The notes under the pieces are model-generated. The model was not told the DNA's origin, ran no database searches, and saw nothing but the letters and a program-made list of their open reading frames with translations. From Fictibacillus gelatini DSM 15865 (lineage in GTDB: Bacteria > Bacillota > Bacilli > Bacillales > Fictibacillaceae): DNA of 64,000 nucleotides. The stretch lies in contig NZ_AUMP01000002.1 in the NCBI RefSeq assembly GCF_000430745.1, positions 124,001-188,000 on the forward strand, written 5' to 3'. Position 1 is the stretch's first letter. Each line of letters opens with the position of its first letter. The position numbers and the translations under genes were made by a program. This document shows positions 17,741 to 27,202 of the stretch, piece by piece.

Positions 17741-18032
17741 AAACTCTATTCATTTTTCCCTGAGGAGGTATCGACTTTGATAACTCCAAAAGGGTTACTA
17801 CCTTATCTATTCTATCGGTTGTTTTTATTGTTTTTTTAGCTTTTGGGGCAACCCATTTTATGTAATAGATCCAATGATGAAGGTTTACTGGTCGTTTACA
17901 GGGCGAAAGAAATGTTGAGTAAGAACTTGCCTGATAGTCTCAACTATCAAACTGGGAAAAATTTTACGCGAAACAAGATGATGTGGTTATCCAATGATGT
18001 TTAGAAAATTCGCTCTCCAGGGAGGAAATTTA
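17741..18032. other. Divergent regulatory region of the pilus locus
   Basis: About 290 bp separate the minus-strand pilus operon from the plus-strand minor pilin genes, so both promoters must lie here. I see a TTGATA hexamer near 17780 and several AT-rich candidate -10 boxes but no convincing pair. There is no match to the conserved core of the c-di-GMP-I riboswitch. A good ribosome site (GGGAGG at 18020-18025) ends the region. Confidence 0.4.
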
Positions 18033-18473
18033 ATGAAGCGCATTTCAACAAATTCTTCCTCAGAAAAAGGGTTAACGCTTGTTGAAATATTAGTTTCCAT
18101 CGTCATACTATCCATTATTATTGTGTCTATGATACCGATGTTCATTCAATCGGCTAAGTCAAATGCTATTTCAAAGAATATTATGGACTCAACTTACCTG
18201 GCCCAAAAAGAAATGGAAGAAATTATAAATATGAATAATAATTCTGTTTCCCCTTCCATAACGGATTTATCAAATCAAATTTTAAAAAAAGGCTATAGTA
18301 ATGATGCCTCTTGCAGTAATTGTTATGGAATAAACAAAAATGGCCATTATGTTTTCATCCAAATAAAAAATCAATCAAGTGATCTAGGAAAGGTCATCTT
18401 GAAAATCTATAGAGATGATAAAAAAAATAGGCAGGAAGCTCAGATGGAGATGCTTTTATCGTGGCAGAAATGA
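18033..18473 (+). CDS. Minor pilin / GspI-like pseudopilin
   Basis: This 146-aa prepilin starts at ATG 18033, chosen because GGAGG lies 7 bp upstream; an upstream in-frame ATG at 17994 lacks a site. The leader ends EKG13, cleavage gives LTLVE with Glu5, and the hydrophobic helix EILVSIVILSIIIVSMIPMFI follows. The globular part begins DSTYLAQKEMEEIINM, the pattern of GspI/PilV-type minor pilins. A CSNCYG pair of cysteines may form a disulphide. It is first of three closely spaced plus-strand genes, AT-richer than the pilus operon. Minor pilins of this class prime pilus assembly at the tip. Confidence 0.85.
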   Translation: MKRISTNSSSEKGLTLVEILVSIVILSIIIVSMIPMFIQSAKSNAISKNIMDSTYLAQKEMEEIINMNNNSVSPSITDLSNQILKKGYSNDASCSNCYGINKNGHYVFIQIKNQSSDLGKVILKIYRDDKKNRQEAQMEMLLSWQK

Positions 18474-18485
18474 AAGGTGTTATGA

Positions 18486-18878
18486 ATGAAAACGAATGAG
18501 AAAGGTGTAACATTAATTGAACTTCTGGCGGCCCTTTCGCTTTTATCAATGATCATTCTTCTTGCAAGTTCCGTTCACATATTTGTCCAAAAACAAATGA
18601 ATTCACAAACAAAAGAAATTCAAACTCAATCCGATGAAAGGCTGGCTATCAATATTATTACTAAAGAAATTAGAAAAGCCCGGACAGTAGAGATAAAAAC
18701 TCCTAACGAGTTAATCATTAATGGAACAACTGTATATAGACTTGATGGAACCATATTAAAAAGAAATAATGACCCGTGCATTTCAAATATAAACTATTTT
18801 ACTGTTTCAAAAACGGGGAATCAAATTAAATTAAAAATAGGCAGCCTGCCTGAAACCACTATTTATTTAAGAGAATAG
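18486..18878 (+). CDS. Minor pilin / GspJ-like (PilW-like) pseudopilin
   Basis: This 130-aa prepilin has a very short leader (MKTNEKG) cleaved before VTLIE with Glu5 present, followed by the hydrophobic helix LLAALSLLSMIILLASSVHIFV. The segment after the helix (QSDERLAINIITKEIRKARTVEI, then short beta strands) resembles GspJ/PilW-type proteins, in which DLxRAxR-like helices lead into a beta fold. It starts 12 bp after the previous gene. Assignment to GspJ rather than another minor pilin class rests on order and this helix. Confidence 0.82.
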   Translation: MKTNEKGVTLIELLAALSLLSMIILLASSVHIFVQKQMNSQTKEIQTQSDERLAINIITKEIRKARTVEIKTPNELIINGTTVYRLDGTILKRNNDPCISNINYFTVSKTGNQIKLKIGSLPETTIYLRE

Positions 18879-18892
18879 GTGTTGAGGATGCT

Positions 18893-20389
18893 ATGGAAAA
18901 GTGCATAAAATTAAGAAAGAATGAACAAGGTATTGCCCTTGTAACAGTTTTATTGGTTCTTACAGTGATTTCATTGTTAGGCTTAACCATTATGGGATTT
19001 GCACTTAACAATGTGAAATTGAGTTCTTCCGAAAGAACCTATCAATCTGCTTATTATATTGCTGAATCCGGTATCACTTACACAATGGATAAAATTACCA
19101 AGAATATCATTGATATCTATAATAATTCCAATAATGAAAGTGATTTCTTTTCAAAAATTGAAAGTATGATTTCGACTATAAACAAAGAACCTCCGTATAA
19201 AAGTTTCGAAAATTCTTTCGGGTATGCACCCGAAGCGAAAATATCAATAGAAAAGGTCGATTACTCAAGCGTAACCTTCCAAGATTACAAAATCATTTCA
19301 ACAGGTACCATTAATAATCGTTCAAGAACCGTAGAAAAACAAATCCAAGTGAATTGGGTTCCCAAAAATAACATAACCATTCCAGATACAGCCGTTTTTG
19401 TTAAAGAAATAATTAGTTTATCCGGTGGAGCAAAAATTTTAGGTGGAGCTGGAACAAACTCATCAATCGATGGTTCAATTGCTCTTGATGGGGGTGCGGG
19501 TATTTCCGATAAAATCTATGTTGGTCCTCAATCGGGAAATAGTGTCATTAATAAACCGAAATGGATGACATTAAATAATGAAATCGTGAAATTACAAACT
19601 GTAAAAACATTTGATATGCCGCCATTCCCTGCTTTTCCAAGTAATCCGATACCCCCAAACGAAAAAATACAGAAAGATGGCAGTACTTATTATGTCATTA
19701 ATAACGGTGCTTTACGGATCGATGATTATAAAGCTGATAATTATACTTTAAATTTGACAAAGGATCTCCAATTTACTGAAATTTATATTTCTTCTAATTA
19801 CACATTAAATATTAATCTTGGCAATAATAATCGAAATATAGTAGTCAATTCCTTAAACATTCCGAATGGGAAAATTAATATTATTGGTACAGGAAAACTA
19901 ACCATCTATGTTAATACTAATATAACAATGGGCGCAGGAAGTAAAATTAATGCAATAAATTCTAATAATAGTAATTCGATAAAGGCACAGATAAAAACAC
20001 TTGATATCTATTATAAAGGTTCGCATCTTAATTTGGCAGGGGATCAAAAAATATATGGTTCTTTATATGCGTTAAACGCCGATATATCTATGTCCGGTGG
20101 CTCAGGATTTCAGGGATATATCATAACCGGTGGAAAAATGATAGATATAAGTGGTGGCGCAAATGCAATCACTCAATTGTTCTATGCTCCGAATGCGGAT
20201 GTAAATATGTCCGGCGGAGGAAATATAAAAGGTTCGATTATTTGTAAAACATATACCGGATCAGGCGGAAGTACGATTACACTCGATAATTTTGACGCGA
20301 CTGACTTGCCACCAAACATGGGCGGAACAACAGGTGGCCCTTTGTCAGCAAAAGATATTATTTCCGTTCAACCGTCCCGTGAAAAATAG
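18893..20389 (+). CDS. Large PilX/GspK-like minor pilin with glycine-rich beta-repeat domain
   Basis: This 498-aa protein has a prepilin-type leader (MEKCIKLRKNEQG13) and helix IALVTVLLVLTVISLLGLTIM, but residue 5 after cleavage is Thr instead of Glu. Absence of Glu5 is the hallmark of GspK and PilX-type subunits that sit at the extreme tip. The start of the soluble part (YQSAYYIAESGITYTMDKI) is the PilX_N pattern. Beyond residue 170 come short strands with recurring SGGA/GG motifs (LSGGAKILGGAG, LDGGAGISD, MSGGSGFQGYIITGG, ISGGANAI, MSGGGNIKGSI), suggesting a beta-solenoid, possibly adhesive. It starts 14 bp after the preceding gene and ends before a strong terminator. Confidence 0.82.
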   Translation: MEKCIKLRKNEQGIALVTVLLVLTVISLLGLTIMGFALNNVKLSSSERTYQSAYYIAESGITYTMDKITKNIIDIYNNSNNESDFFSKIESMISTINKEPPYKSFENSFGYAPEAKISIEKVDYSSVTFQDYKIISTGTINNRSRTVEKQIQVNWVPKNNITIPDTAVFVKEIISLSGGAKILGGAGTNSSIDGSIALDGGAGISDKIYVGPQSGNSVINKPKWMTLNNEIVKLQTVKTFDMPPFPAFPSNPIPPNEKIQKDGSTYYVINNGALRIDDYKADNYTLNLTKDLQFTEIYISSNYTLNINLGNNNRNIVVNSLNIPNGKINIIGTGKLTIYVNTNITMGAGSKINAINSNNSNSIKAQIKTLDIYYKGSHLNLAGDQKIYGSLYALNADISMSGGSGFQGYIITGGKMIDISGGANAITQLFYAPNADVNMSGGGNIKGSIICKTYTGSGGSTITLDNFDATDLPPNMGGTTGGPLSAKDIISVQPSREK

Positions 20390-20485
20390 TTTATCCAGTT
20401 TGGTCTGAAAAAGCGAAAGCAGGGTTTATTTAGATCTTAAGCTACAATTTTTCATTGTATAGAATAGGGTGTTTTGAAAAAAGAA

Positions 20486-20531
20486 AAAAACCCACCCAAC
20501 AGATTCGAATCTCGAATTGTTGGGTGGGTTT
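20486..20531. terminator. Bidirectional terminator between minor pilin operon and GGDEF gene
   Basis: Twelve-base arms AACCCACCCAAC and GTTGGGTGGGTT with an A-run on the left and TTT on the right lie between convergent genes. This is one of the strongest hairpins in the window. Confidence 0.85.
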
Positions 20532-22236
20532 AGCTGTAGACGGCCACTTTATTTCTTCCAGCTTTTTTCGCTCCTGTGTACATGGCGCGGTCGGCGTTGC
20601 GGATCAACTCCATCGGGTCTTCACCTTGATGGGGTGCCGTGGCGACGCCAATGCTTGCCGTTATGTGGATCGTAACCTCTTTCTTATCGGTCAGGTCATT
20701 GTTAATCGTAAATGGAGTTTCTGCAATGCACATGCGGATTTCTTCTGCAAATTTATAGCTTTTAAGCATGTTAGTCATCGGCAATAAAATAATGAATTCC
20801 TCTCCGCCATAGCGAGCCACTGTACCATTTGTATCCACTAACTTCCGCAAAAGTTGGGCCAGTTGGATAAGGATTTCGTTCCCGCTCTGGTGCCCGTATG
20901 TATCGTTTACTCTTTTGAAATGGTCAATATCCAGCAAAATAATTGAGAAATCTTGTTGCTTGTACTCATATTCCGTATACATTTCCGTTAATACATTTTC
21001 GAAAAACCGGTAGTTATAAAGACCCGTCAGCTGGCATTGTTCACTTTTTCGTTTTGTTAATTCATAGTTTTTTGCATTCGCAATGGCGACTGTTAAGTAG
21101 TTTGATAAAATTTCCAAAATGAGCAAATGGTGTTTCTCATAAGCTCTCTTTTTTTTCGAAACGAAAGTAATGATCCCGACCACAATATGATTATGCATCA
21201 TTGGCACGGAAATGACGGATTCCGCTTTACCGCTAAAATATTGGTCGGAAAGGGATTGCCAGCGGCTCTTCCTGTCAAACATGATGCTTTTTCGCGTTAG
21301 CCAAACGATGCCGCTGAGCCCTTCGTCTTTCCTTAATCGTTTTCCTTTGACGATCATGCCTTCCGTTTTTTCATAAAGTCGTAACGGATGGAAATATTCC
21401 CCTGATTCCGAGTCTACGATATATGCAACATCCACCGGAAGCCGGGAACCTAAACTTTCTATAAATACATCAAGAATGTCATTCACCCTTAAATGCTTCG
21501 TCATTCGCTGTCCAATTTCACTTGCCTGCTTCAACCAATAATTAATTTGCTGGCTTGAATGGTACATTTTAATAATAATCGTAATTGCCACAAAAGGTAT
21601 ACTTACATAAAAGATACCCGGTATTCCCATTTGTGAATATAGCATATAAAGCAAAAGTCCCCCGGGGATAACAAGGCATTCAGATACTAAATCCCACCAT
21701 GTATCTTTATCAACTAAATCGACACTTTGCTCTTTATAGAGATAAACTCGAACAAAATAAAGAAGGATATGATTTAATGCAAAGTATGTAATAAAATATG
21801 CCACTATAGCGATCCAGGCAAAATGTTCATGTTGATATGGCCCCGTCTCGCCGCCTAAAGCATCGTATACTAGCCCCGCAAGCAATGAAATCCAGGCAAA
21901 CATTAAAGTCATCGCCAAATAACGGAAATACTCTTTAAACGGAACCTTTACAACAATAAGAACACAAATTATTGAAAGTTGTATCATTATTTGAGCGGTA
22001 AAAAGACCGAAATAAAGAAAAACCGCAATTGATATTCCTTGCAGAAGCGAAATATTCGTATCTACTATTTTCAGCGGAAACATGGAGACAATGATTGTTA
22101 AAATGACAAAAATAGAAAGATCAAGAAAATGGACGGTGTTCGGAAAATCCGTTAAGGCGAATCCTAACCAGAGGGCAAGGGGATAGAGCAAGAGCCAACA
22201 TAGGATAATTTGATATTGCGATTTCTTCTTTACCAT
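20530..22236 (-). CDS. Membrane diguanylate cyclase (membrane sensor-GAF-GGDEF)
   Basis: The 568-aa protein has an N-terminal polytopic region of about eight helices (residues 10-225), a GAF domain (about 245-390, with GLSGIVWLTRKS and SVISVPMMHNHIVVGIITFV) and a GGDEF domain (about 400-568). The active-site loop is RYGGEEF, and DIDHFKRVNDTYGHQSGNEIL carries the metal and substrate residues, so it should make cyclic di-GMP. The inhibitory RxxD position five residues before GGEEF reads DTNG, so product inhibition through the I-site is not expected. Start is ATG 22236 with GGAGAGG 7 bp upstream. It is convergent with the minor pilins. Confidence 0.9.
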   Translation of the reverse strand: MVKKKSQYQIILCWLLLYPLALWLGFALTDFPNTVHFLDLSIFVILTIIVSMFPLKIVDTNISLLQGISIAVFLYFGLFTAQIMIQLSIICVLIVVKVPFKEYFRYLAMTLMFAWISLLAGLVYDALGGETGPYQHEHFAWIAIVAYFITYFALNHILLYFVRVYLYKEQSVDLVDKDTWWDLVSECLVIPGGLLLYMLYSQMGIPGIFYVSIPFVAITIIIKMYHSSQQINYWLKQASEIGQRMTKHLRVNDILDVFIESLGSRLPVDVAYIVDSESGEYFHPLRLYEKTEGMIVKGKRLRKDEGLSGIVWLTRKSIMFDRKSRWQSLSDQYFSGKAESVISVPMMHNHIVVGIITFVSKKKRAYEKHHLLILEILSNYLTVAIANAKNYELTKRKSEQCQLTGLYNYRFFENVLTEMYTEYEYKQQDFSIILLDIDHFKRVNDTYGHQSGNEILIQLAQLLRKLVDTNGTVARYGGEEFIILLPMTNMLKSYKFAEEIRMCIAETPFTINNDLTDKKEVTIHITASIGVATAPHQGEDPMELIRNADRAMYTGAKKAGRNKVAVYS

Positions 22237-22352
22237 ACTCAAGCCTCTCCCCTTACTTCATACCTATATTTTTGGTATAATACGGAATTTTACTAGGTCA
22301 TTTATATCACTCTCTATTTTATCAAATAGTTTTGAAAATTGGAATCGATATT

Positions 22353-23648
22353 TTATGAGTTTGTAAAATAGCCTCGAACATCTGAAATAAAGTAAAGGGA
22401 ACCTGTTACAACGATGATGTCGTCTCTTCCAGCGCTTTCCATAAGTTTTTGGAGGGCATGTCTCCAATTTTCATCATAAAATTTGTTTGGAAATTGGCTT
22501 CGATCATATAGGTCTTTTGCACTACTTGATCGATGGAACGAGAATGTCGTAAAGGTAATTGTTTGAACAAGCCCATAAATTTCCGCAAGCATTTCATCAA
22601 TCTCTTTATCCGCTAATGCTGTAAATAAAAGATGAATCTTTTTCTCCGGATAATGGGATTGCAATGTATCACGCAGGCTTCTTATTCCTTCAGGATTATG
22701 GGCCCCATCTAAAATAACGGTCGGGTCTGAAGAAACAAGTTCAAATCTCCCCTGCCATTTCGCTTTTTTCAACCCTTCTTGAACCGCTTCCTGTTCTACA
22801 CAGAACGCGTAATAGAAGTTCAAATAGTCTATTGCCATAAGTGCAAGTGCCGCGTTTTTTACCTGGTGTTCACCTTTCATGGAAAGATGGAGATTTTCCC
22901 GTCTGACTAAAAGAGATTCATAGGAGAAGACTTCTTCCCCGTTTTCTACTGTCCGGTTCTCATATGAAAATTGCTCATTCAGTACAAAACAATTCGCATG
23001 TTGGCGTTTCGCTTTTTCTTTAATGACCTGTAAGGCAGCTGGCTCTTCAGCACCGGTAATGACGGGAATGCCAAATTTAATGATCCCCGCTTTTTGCCCG
23101 GCAATCTCTTCAATTGTGTTTCCTAGAATGTTCATATGGTCATAACCGACATTCGTAATAATAGAGAGAATCGGGTGAATGACATTTGTCGAATCATGCA
23201 AGCCTCCAAGCCCAACTTCATAAATAACGACATCCGGGTAAGCAATATTTGCAAAATACAATAACGAAATTGCGGTGATCACTTCAAATTCAGTCGGCGA
23301 GCCCAGTTCTGTTTCGGCCAATTCTTCTGCAAGCGGCCTCACTTGATTAGCCAGCTGCAGAAAATCTTCATTGCTGATCGGCTGCCCGTTTACACTGATT
23401 CTTTCATTAAACGTAATGACATAAGGCGACGTAAACGTACCTACTGTATAGCCCGCTTCCTCCAGCATATGGCGCAAGTAGGTGACGGTTGATCCTTTTC
23501 CGTTCGTTCCGGCCACATGGATTGTTTTAATGTGCCGTTCAGGATGATTGAGACGTTCAAGCATCCATTCCATTCGTTTCAATCCTGGTTTGATTCCAAA
23601 TGTCAACAATCCGTGAACCCAATTTAGTGCTTCTTCAAATGTGTTCAT
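22353..23648 (-). CDS. folC: Folylpolyglutamate synthase / dihydrofolate synthase
   Basis: FolC adds glutamate to dihydropteroate and to reduced folates using ATP. The 431-aa protein has the P-loop GTNGKGSTVTYL (about residues 47-58), the omega-loop/folate region FTSPYVITFNERI and a typical Mur-ligase central domain, with VILDGAHNPEGIRSL beginning the C-terminal domain. It follows valS by 88 bp as in B. subtilis. A short imperfect hairpin lies in that gap but I do not judge it a real terminator. Confidence 0.95.
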   Translation of the reverse strand: MNTFEEALNWVHGLLTFGIKPGLKRMEWMLERLNHPERHIKTIHVAGTNGKGSTVTYLRHMLEEAGYTVGTFTSPYVITFNERISVNGQPISNEDFLQLANQVRPLAEELAETELGSPTEFEVITAISLLYFANIAYPDVVIYEVGLGGLHDSTNVIHPILSIITNVGYDHMNILGNTIEEIAGQKAGIIKFGIPVITGAEEPAALQVIKEKAKRQHANCFVLNEQFSYENRTVENGEEVFSYESLLVRRENLHLSMKGEHQVKNAALALMAIDYLNFYYAFCVEQEAVQEGLKKAKWQGRFELVSSDPTVILDGAHNPEGIRSLRDTLQSHYPEKKIHLLFTALADKEIDEMLAEIYGLVQTITFTTFSFHRSSSAKDLYDRSQFPNKFYDENWRHALQKLMESAGRDDIIVVTGSLYFISDVRGYFTNS

Positions 23649-23736
23649 TTAAAACCTTCCTCTCTTACTATTCCGCTGGTCTTTTTGAACGAGTAGAAGG
23701 ACGAATCCTTTTACGAAGAACCCGTCCTTACATCCA

Positions 23737-26385
23737 TTATCCTTTTAATTCTTGAATTCTTGCTTCAACGTTCGCACGTTTTTCGAGGTAATCTTTTTCT
23801 TTTGCACGCTCTTCTTCAATCACTTTTTCAGGCGCTTTCTTTATGAATCCTTCATTGCTTAATTTCTTTTGAACACGCTCGACCTCTTTGTTGTATTTTT
23901 CCAATTCTTTTTCTAAACGTTTAATTTCTTCCTCAATGTTAATTAAGCCTTCTAATGGCAAATACATTTCAACCCCCGTAAGAACGGCGCTCATCGATTT
24001 GTCTGGAGCCGATAATTCGGTTGCGATCACAAGCGAACTCGGGTTACAGAAACGTTCGATGTAGTTCCGGTTCGCACGAAGCGCCTTTAATACTTCTTCA
24101 CTTTTTGGCTTAAGCTGCATTTCAATCGGCTTGCTTGGGGCTACATTCATTTCAGCGCGAATGTTGCGGATCGAACGGATGAGTTCGGTAATAAGACTCA
24201 TCTCTTTCGCCGCTTCAGGGAAATGCAAGTCTTCCCGGTGTTTCGGCCAGCTGCTGACCGTGATGGATTTACCTTCATGCGGCAAGTGCTGCCAGATTTC
24301 CTCTGTAATAAACGGCATGAACGGATGAAGCAATCGCAATGTGTGATCAAGAACATAAGCTAAAACCGAGCGAGTCGATTTCTTCGCCGCCTCATCTTCC
24401 CCATATAGTGGTAGCTTCGCCATTTCGATGTACCAATCACAAAGGTCATCCCAAATAAAGTTATAAAGCAGACGGCCAACCTCGCCGAATTCATAAGCAT
24501 CGATTAAACGTGTAACATCGGCAACCGTTTCATTGAATCGGGTTAAAATCCATTTGTCCGCTAATGATAAATCTCCGGTTAAATCGATTTCCTCCGCCTT
24601 CATTCCGTCCATATTCATAAGCGCAAAACGGGAAGCGTTCCAGATCTTATTCGCGAAGTTCCATGTTGATTCAATTTTTTCCCAGTAGAAGCGAAGATCG
24701 TTCCCCGGCGAGCTTCCGGTAGATAAGAAGAACCTTAATGCATCGGCACCGTATTTTTCAATGACATCCATCGGATCGACACCATTGCCGAGCGACTTGC
24801 TCATCTTTCTTCCTTCCGAGTCGCGAACTAATCCATGGATTAATACATCTTTAAATGGCCGTTCACCTGTAAACTCTATCCCCTGGAATATCATGCGCGC
24901 TACCCAGAAGAAAATAATATCGTAACCGGTTACGAGTACATTGGTTGGATAATAACGTTTAAAGTCTTCGGAGGCTTGATCAGGCCAGCCCATCGTTGAA
25001 AAAGGCCATAGCGCGGATGAGAACCACGTATCCAAAACATCTGTATCCTGCTCCCAGTTTTCAATGTCTTTCGGCTGTTCGCGACCAACGTAAATTTCAC
25101 CTGTTTCTTTATGGTACCAGGCAGGAATTCTGTGGCCCCACCAGAGCTGCCGGGAAATGCACCAATCGCGAATATTTTCAATCCAGCGCAAGTACGTTTT
25201 CTCGAATCGTTCCGGAACAAAGTTAACTTTGTTTTCGGATTTTTGCAGTTCAATCGCTTTTTCGGCGAGCGGCTTCATTTTAACAAACCATTGCGTCGAA
25301 AGATACGGTTCAACAACTGCCCCGCTTCGTTCAGAATGGCCGACGGAATGCATATGTTCTTCAATTTTAAAGAGAACACCCAATTCTTGAAGATCTTTTA
25401 CGATTTGCTTGCGGCATTCAAAGCGATCCATTCCCTGGTATTTACCCGCATTTTCGTTCATTTTTCCGGATTCATCCATGACTAAAATGCGCTCAAGGTT
25501 ATGGCGGTTTCCGATCTCAAAGTCGTTCGGATCATGTGCCGGAGTAATTTTTACCGCCCCGGAACCGAACTCCATATCGACATAGTCGTCTCCAATAATT
25601 TCGATCTCACGGCCAACGATTGGCAAGATCGCTTTTTTCCCGATTAAATGCTTGTAGCGTTCATCATCCGGGTGGACGGCGATCGCAGTATCACCAAGCA
25701 TCGTTTCCGGACGTGTTGTCGCAATTTCAATCGAACCGGAGCCGTCAGCAAGCGGATAGCGCATATGATAAAAAGCACCTTGAACATCTTGATAAATAAC
25801 CTCGATGTCGGATAACGCCGTTTTCGTTTCTGGATCCCAGTTAATGATATATTCCCCGCGGTAAATAAGGCCTTTTTCATAAAGGGTAACGAAAACTTCA
25901 CGAACCGCTTTAGACAACCCTTCATCAAGAGTGAAACGTTCACGGGAATAGTCGAGGGAGAGCCCTAATTTTGCCCATTGCTTACGGATAAAATCAGCAT
26001 ATTCTTCTTTCCATTCCCATGACTTTTCAAGAAACTTTTCACGCCCTAAATCATAGCGGGAAATTCCCTGTTCACGAAGTTTCCCTTCTACCTTTGCCTG
26101 TGTAGCAATTCCGGCATGGTCCATTCCCGGAAGCCATAGTACGTCATAGCCTTGCATTCGCTTTGCGCGAGATAAAATATCTTGAAGCGTTGTATCCCAT
26201 GCATGCCCTAAATGCAATTTTCCAGTAACGTTTGGCGGCGGAATAACGATCGTATAGGGTTCCTTTTGCTCATCACCTGTCGCTTCAAAAAATTTCCCAT
26301 CAAGCCAAAATTGATACCAATTGGCTTCTGCCTGCTTCGGGTCATATTTCGTAGGCATCGAAATTTCCTTTTTCTCTGTCGGCAT
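23737..26385 (-). CDS. valS: Valyl-tRNA synthetase
   Basis: ValS charges tRNA-Val and edits misactivated threonine. The class I signatures are present: HIGH-type [12 protein letters not shown] (about residues 56-67) and KMSKS ([10 protein letters not shown], near 523-532). The large CP1 editing domain carries the [19 protein letters not shown] region on its far side, and the C-terminal coiled-coil arm ([23 protein letters not shown]) ends the protein. I favour ATG 26385 (882 aa), nine bases after AGGAG; ATG 26391 would leave only three. It is controlled by the T-box leader upstream. Confidence 0.97.
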   Translation of the reverse strand: MPTEKKEISMPTKYDPKQAEANWYQFWLDGKFFEATGDEQKEPYTIVIPPPNVTGKLHLGHAWDTTLQDILSRAKRMQGYDVLWLPGMDHAGIATQAKVEGKLREQGISRYDLGREKFLEKSWEWKEEYADFIRKQWAKLGLSLDYSRERFTLDEGLSKAVREVFVTLYEKGLIYRGEYIINWDPETKTALSDIEVIYQDVQGAFYHMRYPLADGSGSIEIATTRPETMLGDTAIAVHPDDERYKHLIGKKAILPIVGREIEIIGDDYVDMEFGSGAVKITPAHDPNDFEIGNRHNLERILVMDESGKMNENAGKYQGMDRFECRKQIVKDLQELGVLFKIEEHMHSVGHSERSGAVVEPYLSTQWFVKMKPLAEKAIELQKSENKVNFVPERFEKTYLRWIENIRDWCISRQLWWGHRIPAWYHKETGEIYVGREQPKDIENWEQDTDVLDTWFSSALWPFSTMGWPDQASEDFKRYYPTNVLVTGYDIIFFWVARMIFQGIEFTGERPFKDVLIHGLVRDSEGRKMSKSLGNGVDPMDVIEKYGADALRFFLSTGSSPGNDLRFYWEKIESTWNFANKIWNASRFALMNMDGMKAEEIDLTGDLSLADKWILTRFNETVADVTRLIDAYEFGEVGRLLYNFIWDDLCDWYIEMAKLPLYGEDEAAKKSTRSVLAYVLDHTLRLLHPFMPFITEEIWQHLPHEGKSITVSSWPKHREDLHFPEAAKEMSLITELIRSIRNIRAEMNVAPSKPIEMQLKPKSEEVLKALRANRNYIERFCNPSSLVIATELSAPDKSMSAVLTGVEMYLPLEGLINIEEEIKRLEKELEKYNKEVERVQKKLSNEGFIKKAPEKVIEEERAKEKDYLEKRANVEARIQELKG

Positions 26386-26409
26386 CTTCATCTACTCCTT
26401 AAAAATTGT

Positions 26410-26744
26410 ACAAATAAAAAACTCCCTCCGCCCTCAAAGGACGAAAGAAGTTATTTTCGCGGTACCACCTTTGTTTGCAGCTTAGAGGTTAGATGTGAGG
26501 ATTGGAGTTTGGTCCCTAACACGAAACCAGCTAAGTGCACACTCGATTTGATAACGGTTTTCCCGGCTTCTTCTACTTTCCGATGTCTCACAAAAGTGAA
26601 CACATTTAAAAATTTTCAAAGAAGCTGCTCCAGGGCGACCTTCCAATACCGGAACACTTAGGAAATCTCTCAGCTGCTGATTTCCCTCTCTTAAAGGCCG
26701 GACATGTACTCTTCCCTTTCTTCGCATACCTTTATATTAAACTT
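26410..26744 (-). promoter_or_regulatory. T-box riboswitch of valS (valine specifier GUC)
   Basis: The leader has the conserved T-box core GGTGGTACCGCG (minus strand; 26458-26469), Stem I signature elements (AGTAC, AGAGAG) and a specifier loop reading GGTC-G-CCCTGGAG, which places the triplet GTC (valine) at 26637-26639. A terminator with a 14-bp stem closes it (26416-26451: AACTTCTTTCGTCC pairing with GGGCGGAGGGAGTT, then a T-run). Uncharged tRNA-Val should stabilise the antiterminator and allow valS transcription. Confidence 0.92.
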
Positions 26745-26750
26745 AAAGAT

Positions 26751-26780
26751 ATTTTAACTTTCTTCCCTACTTATCGTCAA
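26751..26780 (-). promoter_or_regulatory. Candidate sigma-A promoter of valS
   Basis: A -35 TTGACG (26775-26780), an 18-bp spacer and a -10 TAAAAT (26751-26756) lie just upstream of T-box Stem I, at the expected place. Confidence 0.55.
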
Positions 26781-26925
26781 TAGCTTATCCATCGATTGTA
26801 ACAATTATACTATTCTTCTAAGGGAAAAATGGTGCCTCGATTTTGTTCACCATTGAAATAATCGTGCATAAAATGGGTATTAACCTAGATTCCTGGATCG
26901 ATTCAACATGAAAAGAGGGGTATCG

Positions 26926-27120
26926 ATGGCAAGGAGAGCTTTTCGGAAATATCGAATGCCGAACTGGCTGCAAAACATTCGAGATGTTGTAGCCCAATTT
27001 ACAATCCCGCTCATCGTCTTTCAATTGATCAGAACCATTATCTTCCCATCCGCGGTCGACTTTTTTCTCATACTAATCTTGTTGGTCCTTCATTTATGCT
27101 TTACGCTTGAAGTTTTTTAA
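26926..27120 (+). CDS. Small membrane protein of unknown function (64 aa)
   Basis: A 64-codon ORF starts at ATG 26926, eight bases after AGAGGGG; an in-frame ATG at 26908 precedes that site and is unlikely to be used. The protein has a basic N-terminus (MARRAFRKYRM), an amphipathic segment and two short hydrophobic stretches (FTIPLIVFQLIRTIIF and FFLILILLVLHLCFTL), so it is probably a membrane protein with a positive-inside start. It stands alone on the plus strand and ends directly in a strong terminator, which argues for a real gene. I do not know its function. Confidence 0.65.
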   Translation: MARRAFRKYRMPNWLQNIRDVVAQFTIPLIVFQLIRTIIFPSAVDFFLILILLVLHLCFTLEVF

Positions 27121-27156
27121 AAAGTCATGTGCTGTAAGGAGGCACATGACTTTTTT
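27119..27156 (+). terminator. Terminator of the 64-aa membrane protein gene
   Basis: Arms AAAAGTCATGTGC and GCACATGACTTTTTT around a TGTAAGGAG loop, with a clean T-run on the plus strand. Confidence 0.8.
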
Positions 27157-27170
27157 CTCGGCAAATTAAA

Positions 27171-27202
27171 GGATCCCATATAGGTTGCCCTATATGGGAT
27201 TT
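27171..27202 (-). terminator. Terminator after ysxE
   Basis: Twelve-base perfect arms (ATCCCATATAGG and CCTATATGGGAT, loop GCAA) overlap the ysxE stop codon. The T-rich sequence CCTTTAATTT follows in the minus direction. Confidence 0.65.

Noticed and set aside
17900-18020. Possible c-di-GMP riboswitch upstream of the minor pilins
   Set aside because: I looked for the conserved core of the class I aptamer because of the pilus and GGDEF context. The segment has AGGGCGAAAG and CGCGAAAC, but not the required GGCAAACC and GACGCAAAGCC elements.
25111-25485. 124-aa plus-strand ORF and several others inside valS, lonA, hemA and other genes
   Set aside because: Antisense shadows of conserved coding sequence with no ribosome site and no recognisable protein features.
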